DNA from: Botryococcus braunii
Taxonomy: Eukaryota > Chlorophyta > Trebouxiophyceae
DNA length: 20,000 bases
Assembly: GCA_002005505.1 (NCBI GenBank)
Contig: MVGU01001496.1
Span: forward strand, 72,501 to 92,500
Direction of reading: 5' to 3'
In this document: in pieces, positions 1 through 11,862 of the stretch
Position numbering within the stretch: the stretch's first letter is position 1
Layout: every line of letters begins with the position of its first letter
Translations under genes and position numbers: made by a program
The notes under the pieces: generated by a model
Told to the model about the DNA's origin: nothing
Seen by the model: the letters and a program-made list of their open reading frames with translations, nothing else
Database searches by the model: none

Positions 1-1588
1 ATATCAGTCAATTATACCGTGGCTAAAACTCTGGAACAAAACTTTGCTTCCCTCGCAGGAAAATAGGAAGGGCTCATTTGCAAATGCGAATTTCATTGTT
101 CCCACTGCTGGGTCGCAGCTATTCTCTTCAGCCACGACATAGACTTGCTTCTCACAGATTTAATTTCTTGGCTGTATACCCCCAAAACTCTCGAAAGGCA
201 GTACAGCAACAACAGCTTGGTGTCAACATATAGCCCGTCAATATCATAGACATGCACGTTTCATTTCACTTTCTCGTGAAACCTGGTCAGTTGCTCCCTA
301 AAAGTTATGGCATGAACCCACCAGGCCGTCGCCGTGAAAAAGTCAATTTCCGTATGATGGGTGGATGCCAAGACTTTGCCGTCGACAGTGAGCCATCTCA
401 TAGGGGCATCTTAGCCGACCTCCTGAAGAACCTCTCCACTTTCTTCATTGAACTGACATCTTGAAGACACCTGCTCGCCATTAATTCTGGAAACACACCA
501 CCCCTACCAGAGACACATGAAATATACTGAACTGAAAAACCTTGACGTTGACATTCACACCATCCTCTAACACAATCCTTTTCTCGAAATTCTGAACCGA
601 CTGACTAAACAGACCTGTCCCACTCCTCACCAGAAAGTAAAACCAACTCAATAATTGCAGCAACAGCTGGGCCATCATACTGGTCAAATCAACCCATCAG
701 AAGTTCCTGATGATCACCTGGGTACATGGCTTGGGAAGTATCTCAAAAGCCATTTATTCAGGGTCATTCCTGCTCGGACCCCTTAGCCGAAGGGGAACCT
801 GCGTCCCCTCCATGTCAACCAGAGTTCATGTATTCCCCTTGGGGCAGATACTGGGACCCGCTCCCCTATCCTGTTGGCAGTTTTCCAACGTCGCTCTGCT
901 GGACCCTAGTTGAAACTTCTCATCCTATCGTGGCGAGTCTAAAACCGACTGAGCATGAGAATATATACCTCACCTTCAGCCTCAGCAACACCCACTTCCT
1001 TTCCCTCATTTGCCCCTGACGATCATGCAGGGTTGCCTCCAGTAGGCAAGACACAGGCAATGCATCATGCAAATCGGAGGGCCACACATTCAGCATTGTC
1101 TTGAAAGAGACACATACACATGCACAGCCGTTAGAGAAGAACGTGCATGAGTACAGGCCAAACGACCAGTTTGACTCGTCTACCTCCCATGCTAACTAGC
1201 AACGCCCCGTCAGAACGCATCTCCAGCCTAAGCTTCTCACCCCTAACGCCTGCCTAACTTGCTACTCTTGAAACATCCAGGTCAATACAGATCGTGAGAC
1301 ATGCCTCCCTGTAATGGCTCTGGAGTTGTGATTTCCATCTAGCAGGAGCTGTCATTGGAACGATAGATATAAATCAAATAAGGCAATGAAATATTGCACG
1401 TACTTCAACCCTTTGATTCCTAAACAAGTTCATTTGAACGGTTGACTTTAATCTTTGTAGCCCTACATCATGTAGCACTACAAGCATAGCCCCTTCTTGC
1501 AACTCAATCCGTGCAGAGTAGTCTGGCAAGCAAATGGCCAGGTTATTTGCATTGCTGTTGCAGGTGTTGCTGGCATTGTCACGTATAC
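1..1588. other. Left flank with no recognisable gene
   Basis: Mixed-composition sequence with only short open frames on both strands (none above about 100 codons until 1511). No RNA gene, repeat array or conserved protein motif is seen. Confidence 0.5.
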
Positions 1589-2335
1589 ATGGAGCCACCC
1601 TCAACTTCCGAAGTAGTAAGGCTCCTCCATAAGAAGTCATTCAGGACTACAGAACGCTATGACTACCTGGCATCTGCTGAACGCATCACTTCAGCAGTCA
1701 AAGCATGTCCAATAAACTCTTTCAGCCCCAGGACTGGAAACCAAATCAATAAGCTGGGTCTTATGCACTTTGAACGTATACCTTACCTAGGGATAGAGCC
1801 ATGTAGGTATTCATTCTTCACGGGCACATCACTCCAGGGCTATTCAGCAATTAACACACAAGATATCCTAACCACAGATATCCTACCCTTACAGGTACTC
1901 AAACTGCATCTCAGTCGCCGGTCAGAGGTCCGTCATGTCGGTTATTTTCTTGACCCCCCATACTGTCTAAGATATCCTAAGCATACCATACCTAGGGGTA
2001 GAGCCATGCAAGCATTCATTCTTCATTCTCACAACGCTCCGGATCAACTCGAATTTCATCACGCGGTATTACAGGTCAAGGCATGCGGGAGGAGCTTTCG
2101 ACCTCCTCATATATGTCTGAGACATCCAAAATGGCTATGTGCTCAAGGCCACTTCTGGCCCCCATATACATCCGAGAATCACTTCACAGTGAGTCGCGCA
2201 CACCCTTTTATTGTTTTTCTGCCCATGTACCCCATGGGTGTGTCGGATGCAGTCTTTTATTGTTCTGTGCCTTGTTTCACAACGCGGCTGACGTCTGGAC
2301 AGAGCCAAACCTGTCCAGCACACAGTACCAGGTAG
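1589..2335 (+). CDS. Unrecognised 248-codon open reading frame
   Basis: Begins M-E-P-P-S-T-S-E-V-V at the ATG at 1589 and ends at TAG 2333-2335; the frame is open further upstream, at least to 1511, through a Cys-rich stretch (H-C-C-C-R-C-C-W-H-C). It is the longest non-repetitive open frame in the window and longer than expected by chance in DNA of this composition. The product would be rich in Cys, His, Pro and aromatic residues, with no clear domain, signal peptide or membrane segment. It contains two copies of a 45-bp direct repeat. It may be a piece of an unknown gene or a chance frame. Confidence 0.2.
   Translation: MEPPSTSEVVRLLHKKSFRTTERYDYLASAERITSAVKACPINSFSPRTGNQINKLGLMHFERIPYLGIEPCRYSFFTGTSLQGYSAINTQDILTTDILPLQVLKLHLSRRSEVRHVGYFLDPPYCLRYPKHTIPRGRAMQAFILHSHNAPDQLEFHHAVLQVKACGRSFRPPHICLRHPKWLCAQGHFWPPYTSENHFTVSRAHPFIVFLPMYPMGVSDAVFYCSVPCFTTRLTSGQSQTCPAHSTR
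1776..1820 (+). repeat. 45-bp direct repeat, copy A
   Basis: Matches 1981-2025 at 39 of 45 positions; both contain ACCTAGGG and TAGAGCCATG. Copies are about 205 bp apart. Confidence 0.7.
1981..2025 (+). repeat. 45-bp direct repeat, copy B
   Basis: Second copy of the repeat at 1776-1820. Similarity ends at ATTCATTCTTCA in both copies. Confidence 0.7.
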
Positions 2336-2971
2336 ATAGGACCACTGCCAGACTGTTGGCTCCTTGGCCGACTCAAAAATCCAGAGCAAAAATGCGTAGA
2401 GGATCCAGCACCCACGAGCAAACGATCTGGTAGCCCCTGTGAGCCTGCCAAACCTGGAATCCTCCAGTGCAGGCGAGGCGCAGACTTATTGAGCATGTGT
2501 CCTGTTGACACTGCTACAGAGATCCAGGCGCATGCGGGAGGGTCCGGCCTCCAACATTGCCAATTTGGGAAGTTGCTGAACTGGAGACAGAAGATAGACG
2601 GAGACACGGAAAACTCCCCAACCATCTCAAAACTCGATGCAAAATAGAAATGGTCGCTTCCACAGCTCCCCAACAGAAAAGCATGCTGTCGCTTGTGGCG
2701 CGCGTGATCAGCTGTTGCTTGACGCCCGAGACATGAGGTTCATTGGTGGCTCAGGCGTATGACGCAGCATTGACTGAGCCTCGGCTCAAACCTCCTTCAA
2801 AAACAAAGGCAGCCTGTGCCTGTGCCCAGCCAAGCCAGTGCCATTCAGAAGTGTGTAGACATGCATGGAATTCTTTGAGCATTTGCATCCGAGAAGGACC
2901 TTGCCAACATATGACTCACAAAAGGATTTGCATAACCAGGACCCACACACTGACTTTCAGACTCACCCCTG
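2336..2971. other. Intergenic stretch without recognised features
   Basis: A 138-codon open frame on the minus strand (2257-2673) overlaps the end of the 1589-2335 frame; its product (W-R-I-P-G-L-A-G-S-Q-G-L region) matches nothing I know. No repeat is seen. Confidence 0.4.
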
Positions 2972-2994
2972 CCCCCCCCCCCCACACACACTCT

Positions 2995-3083
<89 letters not shown>

Positions 3084-3097
3084 CCCCCCCCTCCCCC
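2972..3097. repeat. Composite microsatellite: C-run, (CA), C-run, (CT)37, C-run
   Basis: 12 C at 2972-2983, a short CA block, C at 2997-3007, about 37 CT units to 3080, and C-rich sequence to 3097. Open frames across it give only Ser-Leu or Arg-Glu repeats and are not genes. Confidence 0.97.
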
Positions 3098-3647
3098 GGG
3101 TGCATACACGCATGTGCAGCATTTTCACGCACACATTGAAATGCCATGCTCACTGACAAGTTAGGGTCAAGAAGAGAACCAGGGTCGGATCGATTAAAGG
3201 CAAACTTGAAGTACATCAGGAGGCAAGTTTGCAATACGTCAGGACCAATTCTGGGATAGCCCACCTGGAGTATATGCTCAGCAGGTGCAAAGCGGGGTTG
3301 CAACTGATGGCTTTTGAAACTGTTGCAGGTCTTCCATACAGGACGCTTGGATGGAGTCCCACCATGCATTGACCCATGTCTTCCCGCATTGGTATCCTCG
3401 AAGCTCTCGCATCTGCCCCTGAGCCACATCCACACCACTGTATTGGCACTGTCACGAGGACAGAGCAGAGCAGATCTCAAGAAACATTTCTCTGGCAGGA
3501 TTCCAATGTGCATCCAGCAGGAACAGGAAGGTGCAGCAATGAAGCAAACAGGATATGCTCTGCTAGAAGAAGAACATAAGACTTACAGAGGACGTAAAAT
3601 TGCTTTCTAGGGGATGCAAGCGTGCTAGCCCATGCGCCCAGCTCCAT
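3098..3647. other. Spacer between microsatellites; one short inverted repeat
   Basis: No gene recognised. A perfect 9-bp inverted repeat (GCAAACTTG at 3200-3208, CAAGTTTGC at 3234-3242) lies in it. Confidence 0.4.
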
Positions 3648-3894
<247 letters not shown>

Positions 3895-4456
3895 GAGCAC
3901 GGATGCGCCTGGGTTTTGTCGATGGGTAGGATGGGGTCTTGACGCAGAGACAATCCCCATAAACTTGAAAACACTCGATACAAGAATTATCACTTTGCTT
4001 GAAGTGCTTTACTAGCAATACTCATCAGTGTAAGATAGCATGCACTGACAAAGCTGATGTACCTGGCTTCTAGATTGCATGGATGACCAGAGAACGTACG
4101 AAGCAATAGTGGCAAGGTCTTGTACTCACAGAAGCCATGAAAGGTCTTGTCTCGTTTTCGCAGCCTCCTCCACTCTGCACACACATTTCGCTCTAAGCAG
4201 AGCATCCCTGCTGGACAATAGGCAAGAGCATCATTGTGAGCGCAAAACCAACTTGGCCCTCGTATGTAAGTCATGTTGACGGCCGGGTAGAGGCGGATGA
4301 AACAGCTGAACGATCCTCTTTAAGACTTGCACAGTGCATAAGATGTTTTAGGCTACCCAGCCAGTGATGATGTGATTCCTAGGACACATTTGCTGCCATT
4401 ATGGGGTCCTTGGCACAGGAATCAGTGTGGGGAATGTCTACGTATAAAACAGCCAA
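3895..4456. other. Spacer without recognised features
   Basis: Short frames only (at most 94 codons); no motif, RNA gene or repeat recognised. Confidence 0.4.
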
Positions 4457-4495
4457 CCCCCCCCCCCCCACACACACACACACACACACACAACA

Positions 4496-4553
<58 letters not shown>

Positions 4554-4563
4554 AGAAGAGAGA

Positions 4564-4626
<63 letters not shown>

Positions 4627-4627
4627 G
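4457..4627. repeat. Composite microsatellite: C-run, (CA)n, (GA)n
   Basis: 13 C at 4457-4469, (CA)n to 4550 interrupted near 4491-4498, then (GA)n with several GAA slips to about 4627. The pyrimidine strand switches at 4550. Confidence 0.97.
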
Positions 4628-6826
4628 AGTCACTTTCCCTGAACAGCCCACCCCAAATGCTGTCACCAGCACAGCATGGACCAGGACCTGTCCAAAGTCA
4701 GAAGGGACCTCTTGATCGGCACATCAACTTGGAAAGAGACAAAACCAAACAGGAGGGTGAAAACAGAGGCACAGCTGCAGCATAGCCTAGGAAGCAAAAC
4801 CAGTAAAGGCAATGAGAAGATGTTATACTTTTGGCACCAAAACAGTGGGATTTGGGGCTTGTTAGACAGATGTACCTTGACTGGCACGTTGGCCCTTGTA
4901 CAACATGGAGTATGGGCAGTTGCAATCATGAGCAGGCTGGCAGCGGTGTGCAGGGCCCATTTTGTGAGAAACAAAGCTGGTCCTTGAAGGACAGCTTGTG
5001 ATGCCTCTGCATATTCTTTATGACGCGGTATAGAACACCTCCTGATAATCATGGCCTTGGAAGAAAGCGGCTCCCTGACGCGTTTCGCCTTCACATTCAA
5101 GACCTCGCCACTCCTGCACCATTGACACTTGAAGTTTACTTCTTAAAATCTACTTGAAGCGTAAAAAATATGCCCAGAGAGCCTGTGGGTGACATTACTG
5201 ATTGTTGACAAAAGCAAACCCTTCCAGAGAGCATAACTAGTGTTAAACTGCAGCACAAACCAGCTTAGTCGGAGACACAACGCAATATACGACCTGATGC
5301 ACATGGGATCACATGGTAAAACCCTTGTCGCCGAAAGCCTTGCACGGCGGACCACGCCCAGCCCAGATCGTTAGATTGGAGACGAACAACTCCATGAAAA
5401 CCATACAAAGAAGTTCCAGGCCTATTGCCATTGTTAACATTTGAATGAACATAACGATCGGAATGCCAGATCGGGCTTCTTAAATCCAAGCATTGTGCGA
5501 AAGATGGATCTGACCAAGAGCATCACATAGAGGTCGAAACACCAATCGGAAGCCAAATCATATTCCGAAACAATTTGAGGGTCTGTAGTTGATTCGTAAG
5601 CAGGAAACCTCTCACTTTTGGAAAGTGAGAAGCACAGTGGCTTTAAACCTAGTTGGGTGAAGTTTTCACGAGTACCCGTGCAGCAAAGAACGCGTAGCCA
5701 TTTACCTCTCAACATAGGGCAAGCACAGACAACATACTCCAATGAGCTCCTCTTCTCCTAAAAGAGTGCTTCTGAGGAAGGGCGTCCTGGGATAGCACAC
5801 GCTGTCGCGAGGGGGATACATCCGAACACCGACTAATTCCTTGAGATAGCTTGGTCAAAAAGCTTGTTGAAGTACTATTAACTGGACAAAAAGAATAAAA
5901 TTGGTCACATCCGTGCAGCCGAAGGTCGTGACGAAATGTGAACAAACCCCAGGACACGAAAGATATGGACGAGGGCCCGGAGAAAGAGAGAAATCCAAAA
6001 CCAGCCAGTCCTCAAGAGGGGAAGACAAGCTATACACGAAGATAAAATGAGAAGTATGGATAAACAAGATTCCATGTTTTTCTCCATGTTGCCCAGCTTC
6101 TGGGTCTACCGACTGGCACATGAACTCCACTGGCACAGTCCTGTTGTCCGCCGTCGGGTCAGTTGCAGAGGGGCGTCCTGCTGCACGAGGTGTCAGCCAT
6201 CGTGCCTGAACGCGGCTGACATCGAACCGGTAACCGCAACTGCCTCTAGTTTCCAGTTCAACGCGCGCCGTCAGGCCGTGTGAACTACCTCAGAACCTGT
6301 GTAGCAGAAGGTCACCTTCCTGAACAAGTCAATTTTACGAGAATAAAGATATGACGAGTACACGGATAAATCTTGGGATAATTCTGCTGAGGCGACTTCT
6401 GCTAGAGAAAACTCTGACGGTGGATCCTCGTGTGTCGGTGGCTAGGGTGTGAGTACGAGGGAGAGGGAGAGAGTATCTCTGCACACCCTCGACGGTCCAA
6501 CGTCCGTGGATCCTGTACTTCCTGGTGGGATTCAACATCGATTCACAGTTGTTTGTTGTCGTGGTTCGCGGTTGGAACATCCTTCTTCTCCTCTCATCTG
6601 AGTGCTTAGAATAGAAGTCAAGCGTACCCTGACCCCAAACCATGTATCCTACATTCACGTGGGTATGCTAAATTTAGGGCCATAGACAGACGTGACGGTA
6701 AAACATGAAGAGCAACTTGAAGGAGCGGCACAGAAGGAATGACACAGGGGAATTCAGCAAACATAAGACACGGGGGAGTATGGAGGCGGCACCGAGGCAG
6801 GGACCCAGGGGGTGAGGGAGGGATGG
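4628..6826. other. 2.2-kb stretch with no recognised gene
   Basis: Open frames reach 145 codons at most (minus strand, 4663-5100) and none has a recognisable motif. No tandem or inverted repeats of note. A 5' or 3' end of a split gene with short exons cannot be excluded by eye. Confidence 0.4.
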
Positions 6827-6989
<163 letters not shown>

Positions 6990-7287
6990 TGAACAACCTT
7001 ATCAAACACACCCACCAAAAACATAAAGCGAAGGCACAGGGTGGGAAGGGGAGAAGATATATGACACCACGTCGGGGTCTTACCCAGGGTTTTGCACTGC
7101 AGACGTCTTTAGCCTTGCCAAGCCCTGCAGACGACTTCAGAAAACATGATGACAAAAGCCACAAAAAGCTATGGTCTTAAAGTAAGCCTTAAGGACATAT
7201 ATCAGACTAGGACGTTGTGTATGGAACAACCTCCCGAAATCCATAGGCAGTGGTGTTGTTCTTGGTACAACTGTTGAATTGTGAACA

Positions 7288-7634
7288 TACATAATAGAAT
7301 GCCTTGTGCTTTAGGTGATCTTCAAATGTACATTATTAGGATACGGGTCCACTGTCCACATAAGGTACCTCGAGACACGTTCGGATGAGGTCTATTTCGA
7401 ACATAAGGTACATTGTGATCGTGATCAGACGTTTGTGATCGAACTCTTAAGTCTTCTGTTGTCGCTTAGTCGGGCAACTGGTTTAGAAAGATGCTGGGCA
7501 TTCTTGATGCTAGTCTTGCCCATTGAGTTAGATGTGCAATATAGCAGACAGTCGTCCGGACTGGAGCTTGAGGCACCTACTTTAACGACCTGTCTGCATG
7601 TTTACAGGTGATGCCGAATGCCCATAACCTAACA
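7288..7634 (+). repeat. ~345-bp direct repeat, copy 1 (left)
   Basis: Starts TACATAATAGAATGCC and ends ATAACCTAACA. It matches 9981-10322 over the whole length with scattered substitutions and five single-base length differences near the end. Within the unit, ACATAAGGTAC occurs twice about 50 bp apart and GTGATC recurs. Copy 1 runs directly into a hairpin (7620-7644). With copy 2 it encloses 2.35 kb, an arrangement like long terminal repeats, though no primer-binding site or polypurine tract is evident. Confidence 0.9.
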
Positions 7635-7644
7635 GGTTATGGGC
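7620..7644. repeat. Hairpin, 11-bp perfect stem
   Basis: GCCCATAACCT, loop AAC, AGGTTATGGGC. The left arm is the end of direct repeat copy 1; in copy 2 the right arm is absent. It is followed directly by CACCCA-ACTC-TGGGTG (7646-7661). Confidence 0.8.
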
Positions 7645-7792
7645 CCACCCAACTCTGGGTGCTGAGGACAAGCCGATATGTGGTTTTGGGCAAGGCACTG
7701 GTGGCCAGCGGACACTAAACAGGTCTACTCCAGTCCGACAGGGAGCGACAGCCCCGCAGTTTTGTACCCCGCCTTCATGTCGCAGTATATGC

Positions 7793-7820
7793 TTCAGAAT
7801 CCATTCGAATGGATTCTGAA
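7793..7820. repeat. 28-bp perfect palindrome
   Basis: Left arm TTCAGAATCCATTC, right arm GAATGGATTCTGAA with no loop. Adjoined at 7822-7839 by a second hairpin TGCCAAGA-AA-TCTTGGCA. Confidence 0.9.
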
Positions 7821-8421
7821 ATGCCAAGAAATCTTGGCAGTTTCATCCGCAAGGCGAGCTGGTGAAATCCCGGTTGGAAGGGGACGAGGCGGAAGACCAC
7901 CTTGGGATGGAGGAGTGAAATTTTGAGTGCATATGGGAGGTTGTGTATGATTTGGGTCCTGAAATTATGAGTTAGTGGCTCAATGAGTTGAGAGAGGAAG
8001 TGATGCTCCTGTGGTACAGTAAGTGTAGTGGTTGAGAGGTGAACCAATAGAAAGGCTTCTTTTTAGGTCTGTCACCCACTTAAGGCTGGAGATCAAAGGG
8101 GTCAGATTTACAACAGTAGTAATGAATGACCTCTACCCACTGACAGCAAGTGTGATACTCAGCAGGAAGAAGTGGGTGGACCCTAGGGAGCCCCCACCCA
8201 GGTATTGGTAGACACCATGAGCAAAAGTACAGGTACTGTAGCATGTGGATGGGCTTACATATGTGTTCTATGTGTAAGCGTGTGCAAAGATGTCCATGAG
8301 CTGGGGCTTGAAAGACATTGATTGTGTATATGTAAACAGCCACGAGTTGGTGCAATATGGTGGTAAGGGACTTTTGGTTCCCCAGTCCACTGAGCACATT
8401 CTTATTGTGGTTTGCACTGCT

Positions 8422-8607
8422 ACTCGCTGATGGCTAGTCCCTAATGTTGAGGGTGAGAAAGGCTGATCAGGTGTCGCGTTTGGACTCGCTGATGGCTAGT
8501 CCCTAATGGTGAGGGTGAGAAAGGCGGATCAGGTGTCGCGTTCGGACTCGATGATGGCTACTCCCTAATGTTGAGGGTGAGAAATGCTAAATCGGGAGTC
8601 GTGTGCC
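8422..8607 (+). repeat. 62-bp minisatellite, three units
   Basis: Units start at 8422, 8484 and 8546, each beginning ACTCG(C/A)TGATGGCTA and containing CCCTAATG and GAGGGTGAGAAA. Units 1 and 2 are nearly identical; unit 3 diverges in its last third. Confidence 0.93.
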
Positions 8608-9205
8608 TCATTGAACTGTCGTGCACTTGCGGAGTCAAGACCTCTTATCGGAACGGCTGTGTATTAATCAATGTCATTACTTGTCTTATGTGCCTGGCAT
8701 TCCTTCCATGTTTTCCAGAGTGTGAAACTAGACATTGACTGGTTGTGTCTGGTCAATGATGTGTAGTCAATGCGATGTGTGGCTGATGTTGTGTGGCCAA
8801 CGCGGTTTTCAAACCTTGAGTGGTCCTACAGAGGGTCATATATGGGTCCAGTGTGGCTTGTGAGACCTCTCTATGTGTGTCTGTGTATGTGGTGTTGTGA
8901 AAATCTCTAAGAAAGGTATGCTGAGTTTTTTGACCTGGTGTTGAAGTTTTGGGCTGACTAGGAGTGAGTTGTGGGTACCAGAAGATCAATTTTATCGTTG
9001 CGGAATGCATGCTCTTCACGCCCTGACCTACAGTCTGACATGGACCACAGGGTAATTGACCCAGAATGTTTAAGTTGACATACATGAATGACTCTAGGAA
9101 TGCAAAGAGGTGCAGTTGGGGTAGAGATAGCTGCAAGTTAGTCTTAATCCATGGTGCGGGCTACACAAAGGATATGAGTGTTAGATGGGCCAAATTATGA
9201 ACACC

Positions 9206-9230
9206 AAAAAAAAAAAAAAAAAAAAAAAAA
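9206..9230 (+). repeat. A25 tract
   Basis: 25 uninterrupted A residues. It could be a mononucleotide microsatellite or the tail of an old retro-inserted transcript; no AATAAA is seen in the bases just upstream (an ATTATG is). Confidence 0.9.
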
Positions 9231-9963
9231 TGCTAACATGTGAAGCTAATTCTGAAATTGACATGGAAAAGAATTGGTTTCTGAGGACACTGAATTAATT
9301 TGAAGAGTTTTGGATTAATCAGTGACATAATGTGGTCAGGGGAAGCTCATCAGTTATCGTTGCGCCCTTGCCCGCGTTGCGCTTTGCACGCGTTTGGATG
9401 TTGAGTAGCCTAATGTCTAGTAGTGATGATGGAAAGGATCTACTATGCTCAAAATGAGGTTACTGATAGGTACCTGTGATAACCTTAGCTCCTCAAGCAG
9501 AGGATGGTGATATTTGACGCAACACACGTAAGCGTTGCTGACTTTGTAAGTCATGTGTATTGTTGCAGCAACGCCCTTAGAGACTGATCATAGTACTGAT
9601 GGTGTATAGATAAGACTTTTTTAAGGGTTATGTGAATAATAGGGTAGAGGTGAGCTACCATCATTGTGACCAATACAAGTGAGCTTTGGGTGGTAGAATT
9701 GTCAGTTACAGACAATTCAATCCTAAGGCCTTGATGCATTGGTGCACCTTCACGTTAGAAAGCTAGACCGGGATAGCCAGTGAAATCAATCTAAGCTAGA
9801 GAGTTCTTAGAGATAGCCACAGAGCCAAGTTTGGGAGTTGTGGCCATATGTGAGAAATCTTGAAAAATTCCAGATGAAAGTTGTTGATATCCAGACTCCA
9901 GGTTATGTAACATGAAACATAGTTGTTAGATGCATTTTGGGTGCACGTCGCTTGTAAAGGTAC

Positions 9964-9999
9964 CAAGGCATTCTATAATGTACATTATAGAATGCCTTG
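9964..9999. repeat. 36-bp perfect palindrome at the head of repeat copy 2
   Basis: Left arm CAAGGCATTCTATAATGT (9964-9981), right arm its exact complement (9982-9999), no loop. The right arm is the first bases of direct repeat copy 2; the left arm is an inverted copy of them. Copy 1 lacks the left arm. Confidence 0.95.
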
Positions 10000-10322
10000 T
10001 GCTTTAGGTGATCTTCAAATGTACATTATTAGGATACGGGTCCACTATCCACATAAGGTACCTCGAGACACGTTCGGATGAGGTCTATTTCGAACATAAG
10101 GTACATTGTGCTCGTGATCAGACGTTTGTGATCGAACTCTTAAGGCTGCTGTCGTCGCTTAGTCGGGCAACTGGTTTGGAAAGATGCTGGGCATTCTTGA
10201 TGCTAGTCTTGTCCATTGAGTTAGATGTGCAATATAGCAGACAGTCGTCCGGACTGGAGCTTGAGGACCTACTTTAACGACTGTCTGCATGTTTACAGTG
10301 ATGCGAATGCCATAACCTAACA
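9981..10322 (+). repeat. ~345-bp direct repeat, copy 2 (right)
   Basis: Starts TACATTATAGAATGCC and ends ATAACCTAACA, 5 bp shorter than copy 1. All five missing bases fall in the last ~65 bp (for example GACCTG to GACTG, CAGGTG to CAGTG). Confidence 0.9.
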
Positions 10323-10539
10323 ACAACCCGCGAAAACCACTAATCAATTTAATCACCAACAACATGTGGAGACCACATGCCACGCTGCAGACAATGTATC
10401 AGTGCGAAGCCATGAAAAAGAGCAACACACCCGCGGGCAGTCACGTAAGCATGGGTTGCTGGGATCCTCCGGAACGAGGACTGCAGTGAGCTCCGTGGAA
10501 GTCATGTGGGCTCCAGTCCTGAGGAACATTTCCTAAGGC

Positions 10540-11105
<566 letters not shown>

Positions 11106-11503
11106 ACTGTTGGGTTTTAAGGTTAATTATGTCATGTTAAATTGAGAAAATTGACATTTAAGAATCAACTGTGAGTTAACTTAGAAGTTAACTCAAGGTA
11201 AAATATGCCTTGACCATCAGCTAAAGACAATCAATTGCAATCTATGGGTATAAGTGTATTGGAGGATAAAGTATATATGGCTGTGAAATGCTCTTACTTA
11301 CTATAGTACTAGCTAGTGGCTGGAAAACTATGCGTCTATCCTTAATAAATGTGTGCATGTGAATACTAATAGGAGAAGGGTCCAGAACCGAAGGTCTCAT
11401 TGATAAACTCGAGTTCAGGAAAAGGGCCAGGTGTATTGCTGAATAGTGCAATTCTCACGCGCTGATCTGAGTATTGATACGCGTAGAACCCGGATAGACA
11501 GAC
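11106..11503. other. A/T-rich spacer without recognised features
   Basis: Follows the polypurine array. GTTAACTTAGAAGTTAACTC around 11174 carries two GTTAACT words. No gene recognised. Confidence 0.4.
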
Positions 11504-11628
11504 AGTCATCCGATATCTAAGGGCTTCTTTATGCCGTCTACTGTTTGACTCGTCTGTCTTCTTATTCTCTTGCGTTCTTCTCTTCTCACTGTGGGTGAGC
11601 ATCATCTTGAAAGCAGCTCTCTAATCTG

Positions 11629-11720
11629 GTAAGACTCTGGGTTCTGACGGCCTCAGTTTGTTCGCAGCTCTGAATGCTGAGTATTTATTAGTTACTGACA
11701 TAAGTGTGTTAATTCTACAG
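11629..11720 (+). other. Probable intron (92 nt, GT-AG), absent from the tandem copy
   Basis: CTG|GTAAGA at the 5' end, AATTCTACAG at the 3' end, and TTACTGAC, a good branch-site match, about 25-30 bases before the acceptor. The paralogous copy joins CTG directly to AACGTGCACC, exactly the expected spliced product. Confidence 0.6.
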
Positions 11721-11780
11721 AACGTGCACCAATTCGGCACCATTGAGTGTGTGTACCTAATTGGATTAGTGCAGTATCTG

Positions 11781-11862
11781 GGAAGCCGTTGGTGTGACGT
11801 CTGGTATGAGATCAGTGGTGTAAAGGTCATGCAAGAAACTAAAGGTGTTAGTGCGTTTACAG
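11781..11862 (+). other. Probable second intron (82 nt) with altered donor, absent from the tandem copy
   Basis: By comparison with copy 2 the inserted segment starts GGAAGC and ends GCGTTTACAG. The acceptor is good; the donor is one substitution from GTAAGC. Ambiguity of one base at the junction does not restore a GT. Confidence 0.4.

Larger units (their letters stand above)
7288..10322. mobile_element. Possible non-autonomous LTR-like element (direct repeats plus G/T-rich core)
   Basis: Two ~345-bp repeats in the same orientation bound a 2346-bp core (7635-9980) with + strand bases biased to G and T, a 62-bp minisatellite, an A25 tract and no long open frame (maximum 127 codons). No integrase, reverse transcriptase or protease motif is seen, and I found no target-site duplication. 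A simple segmental duplication is the main alternative. Confidence 0.3.

Noticed and set aside
2845..3513. 222-codon minus-strand frame
   Set aside because: Its length comes from the (GA)n array in the middle; the parts outside the repeat show no family resemblance.
7803..7812. ATTCGAATGG as a possible tRNA T-arm
   Set aside because: It is the centre of a 28-bp palindrome; no acceptor stem, D-arm or anticodon arm surrounds it. No tRNA was found anywhere in the window.
8422..8607. Minisatellite considered as a CRISPR-like repeat-spacer array
   Set aside because: Similarity covers the whole 62-bp unit; there are no unique spacers.
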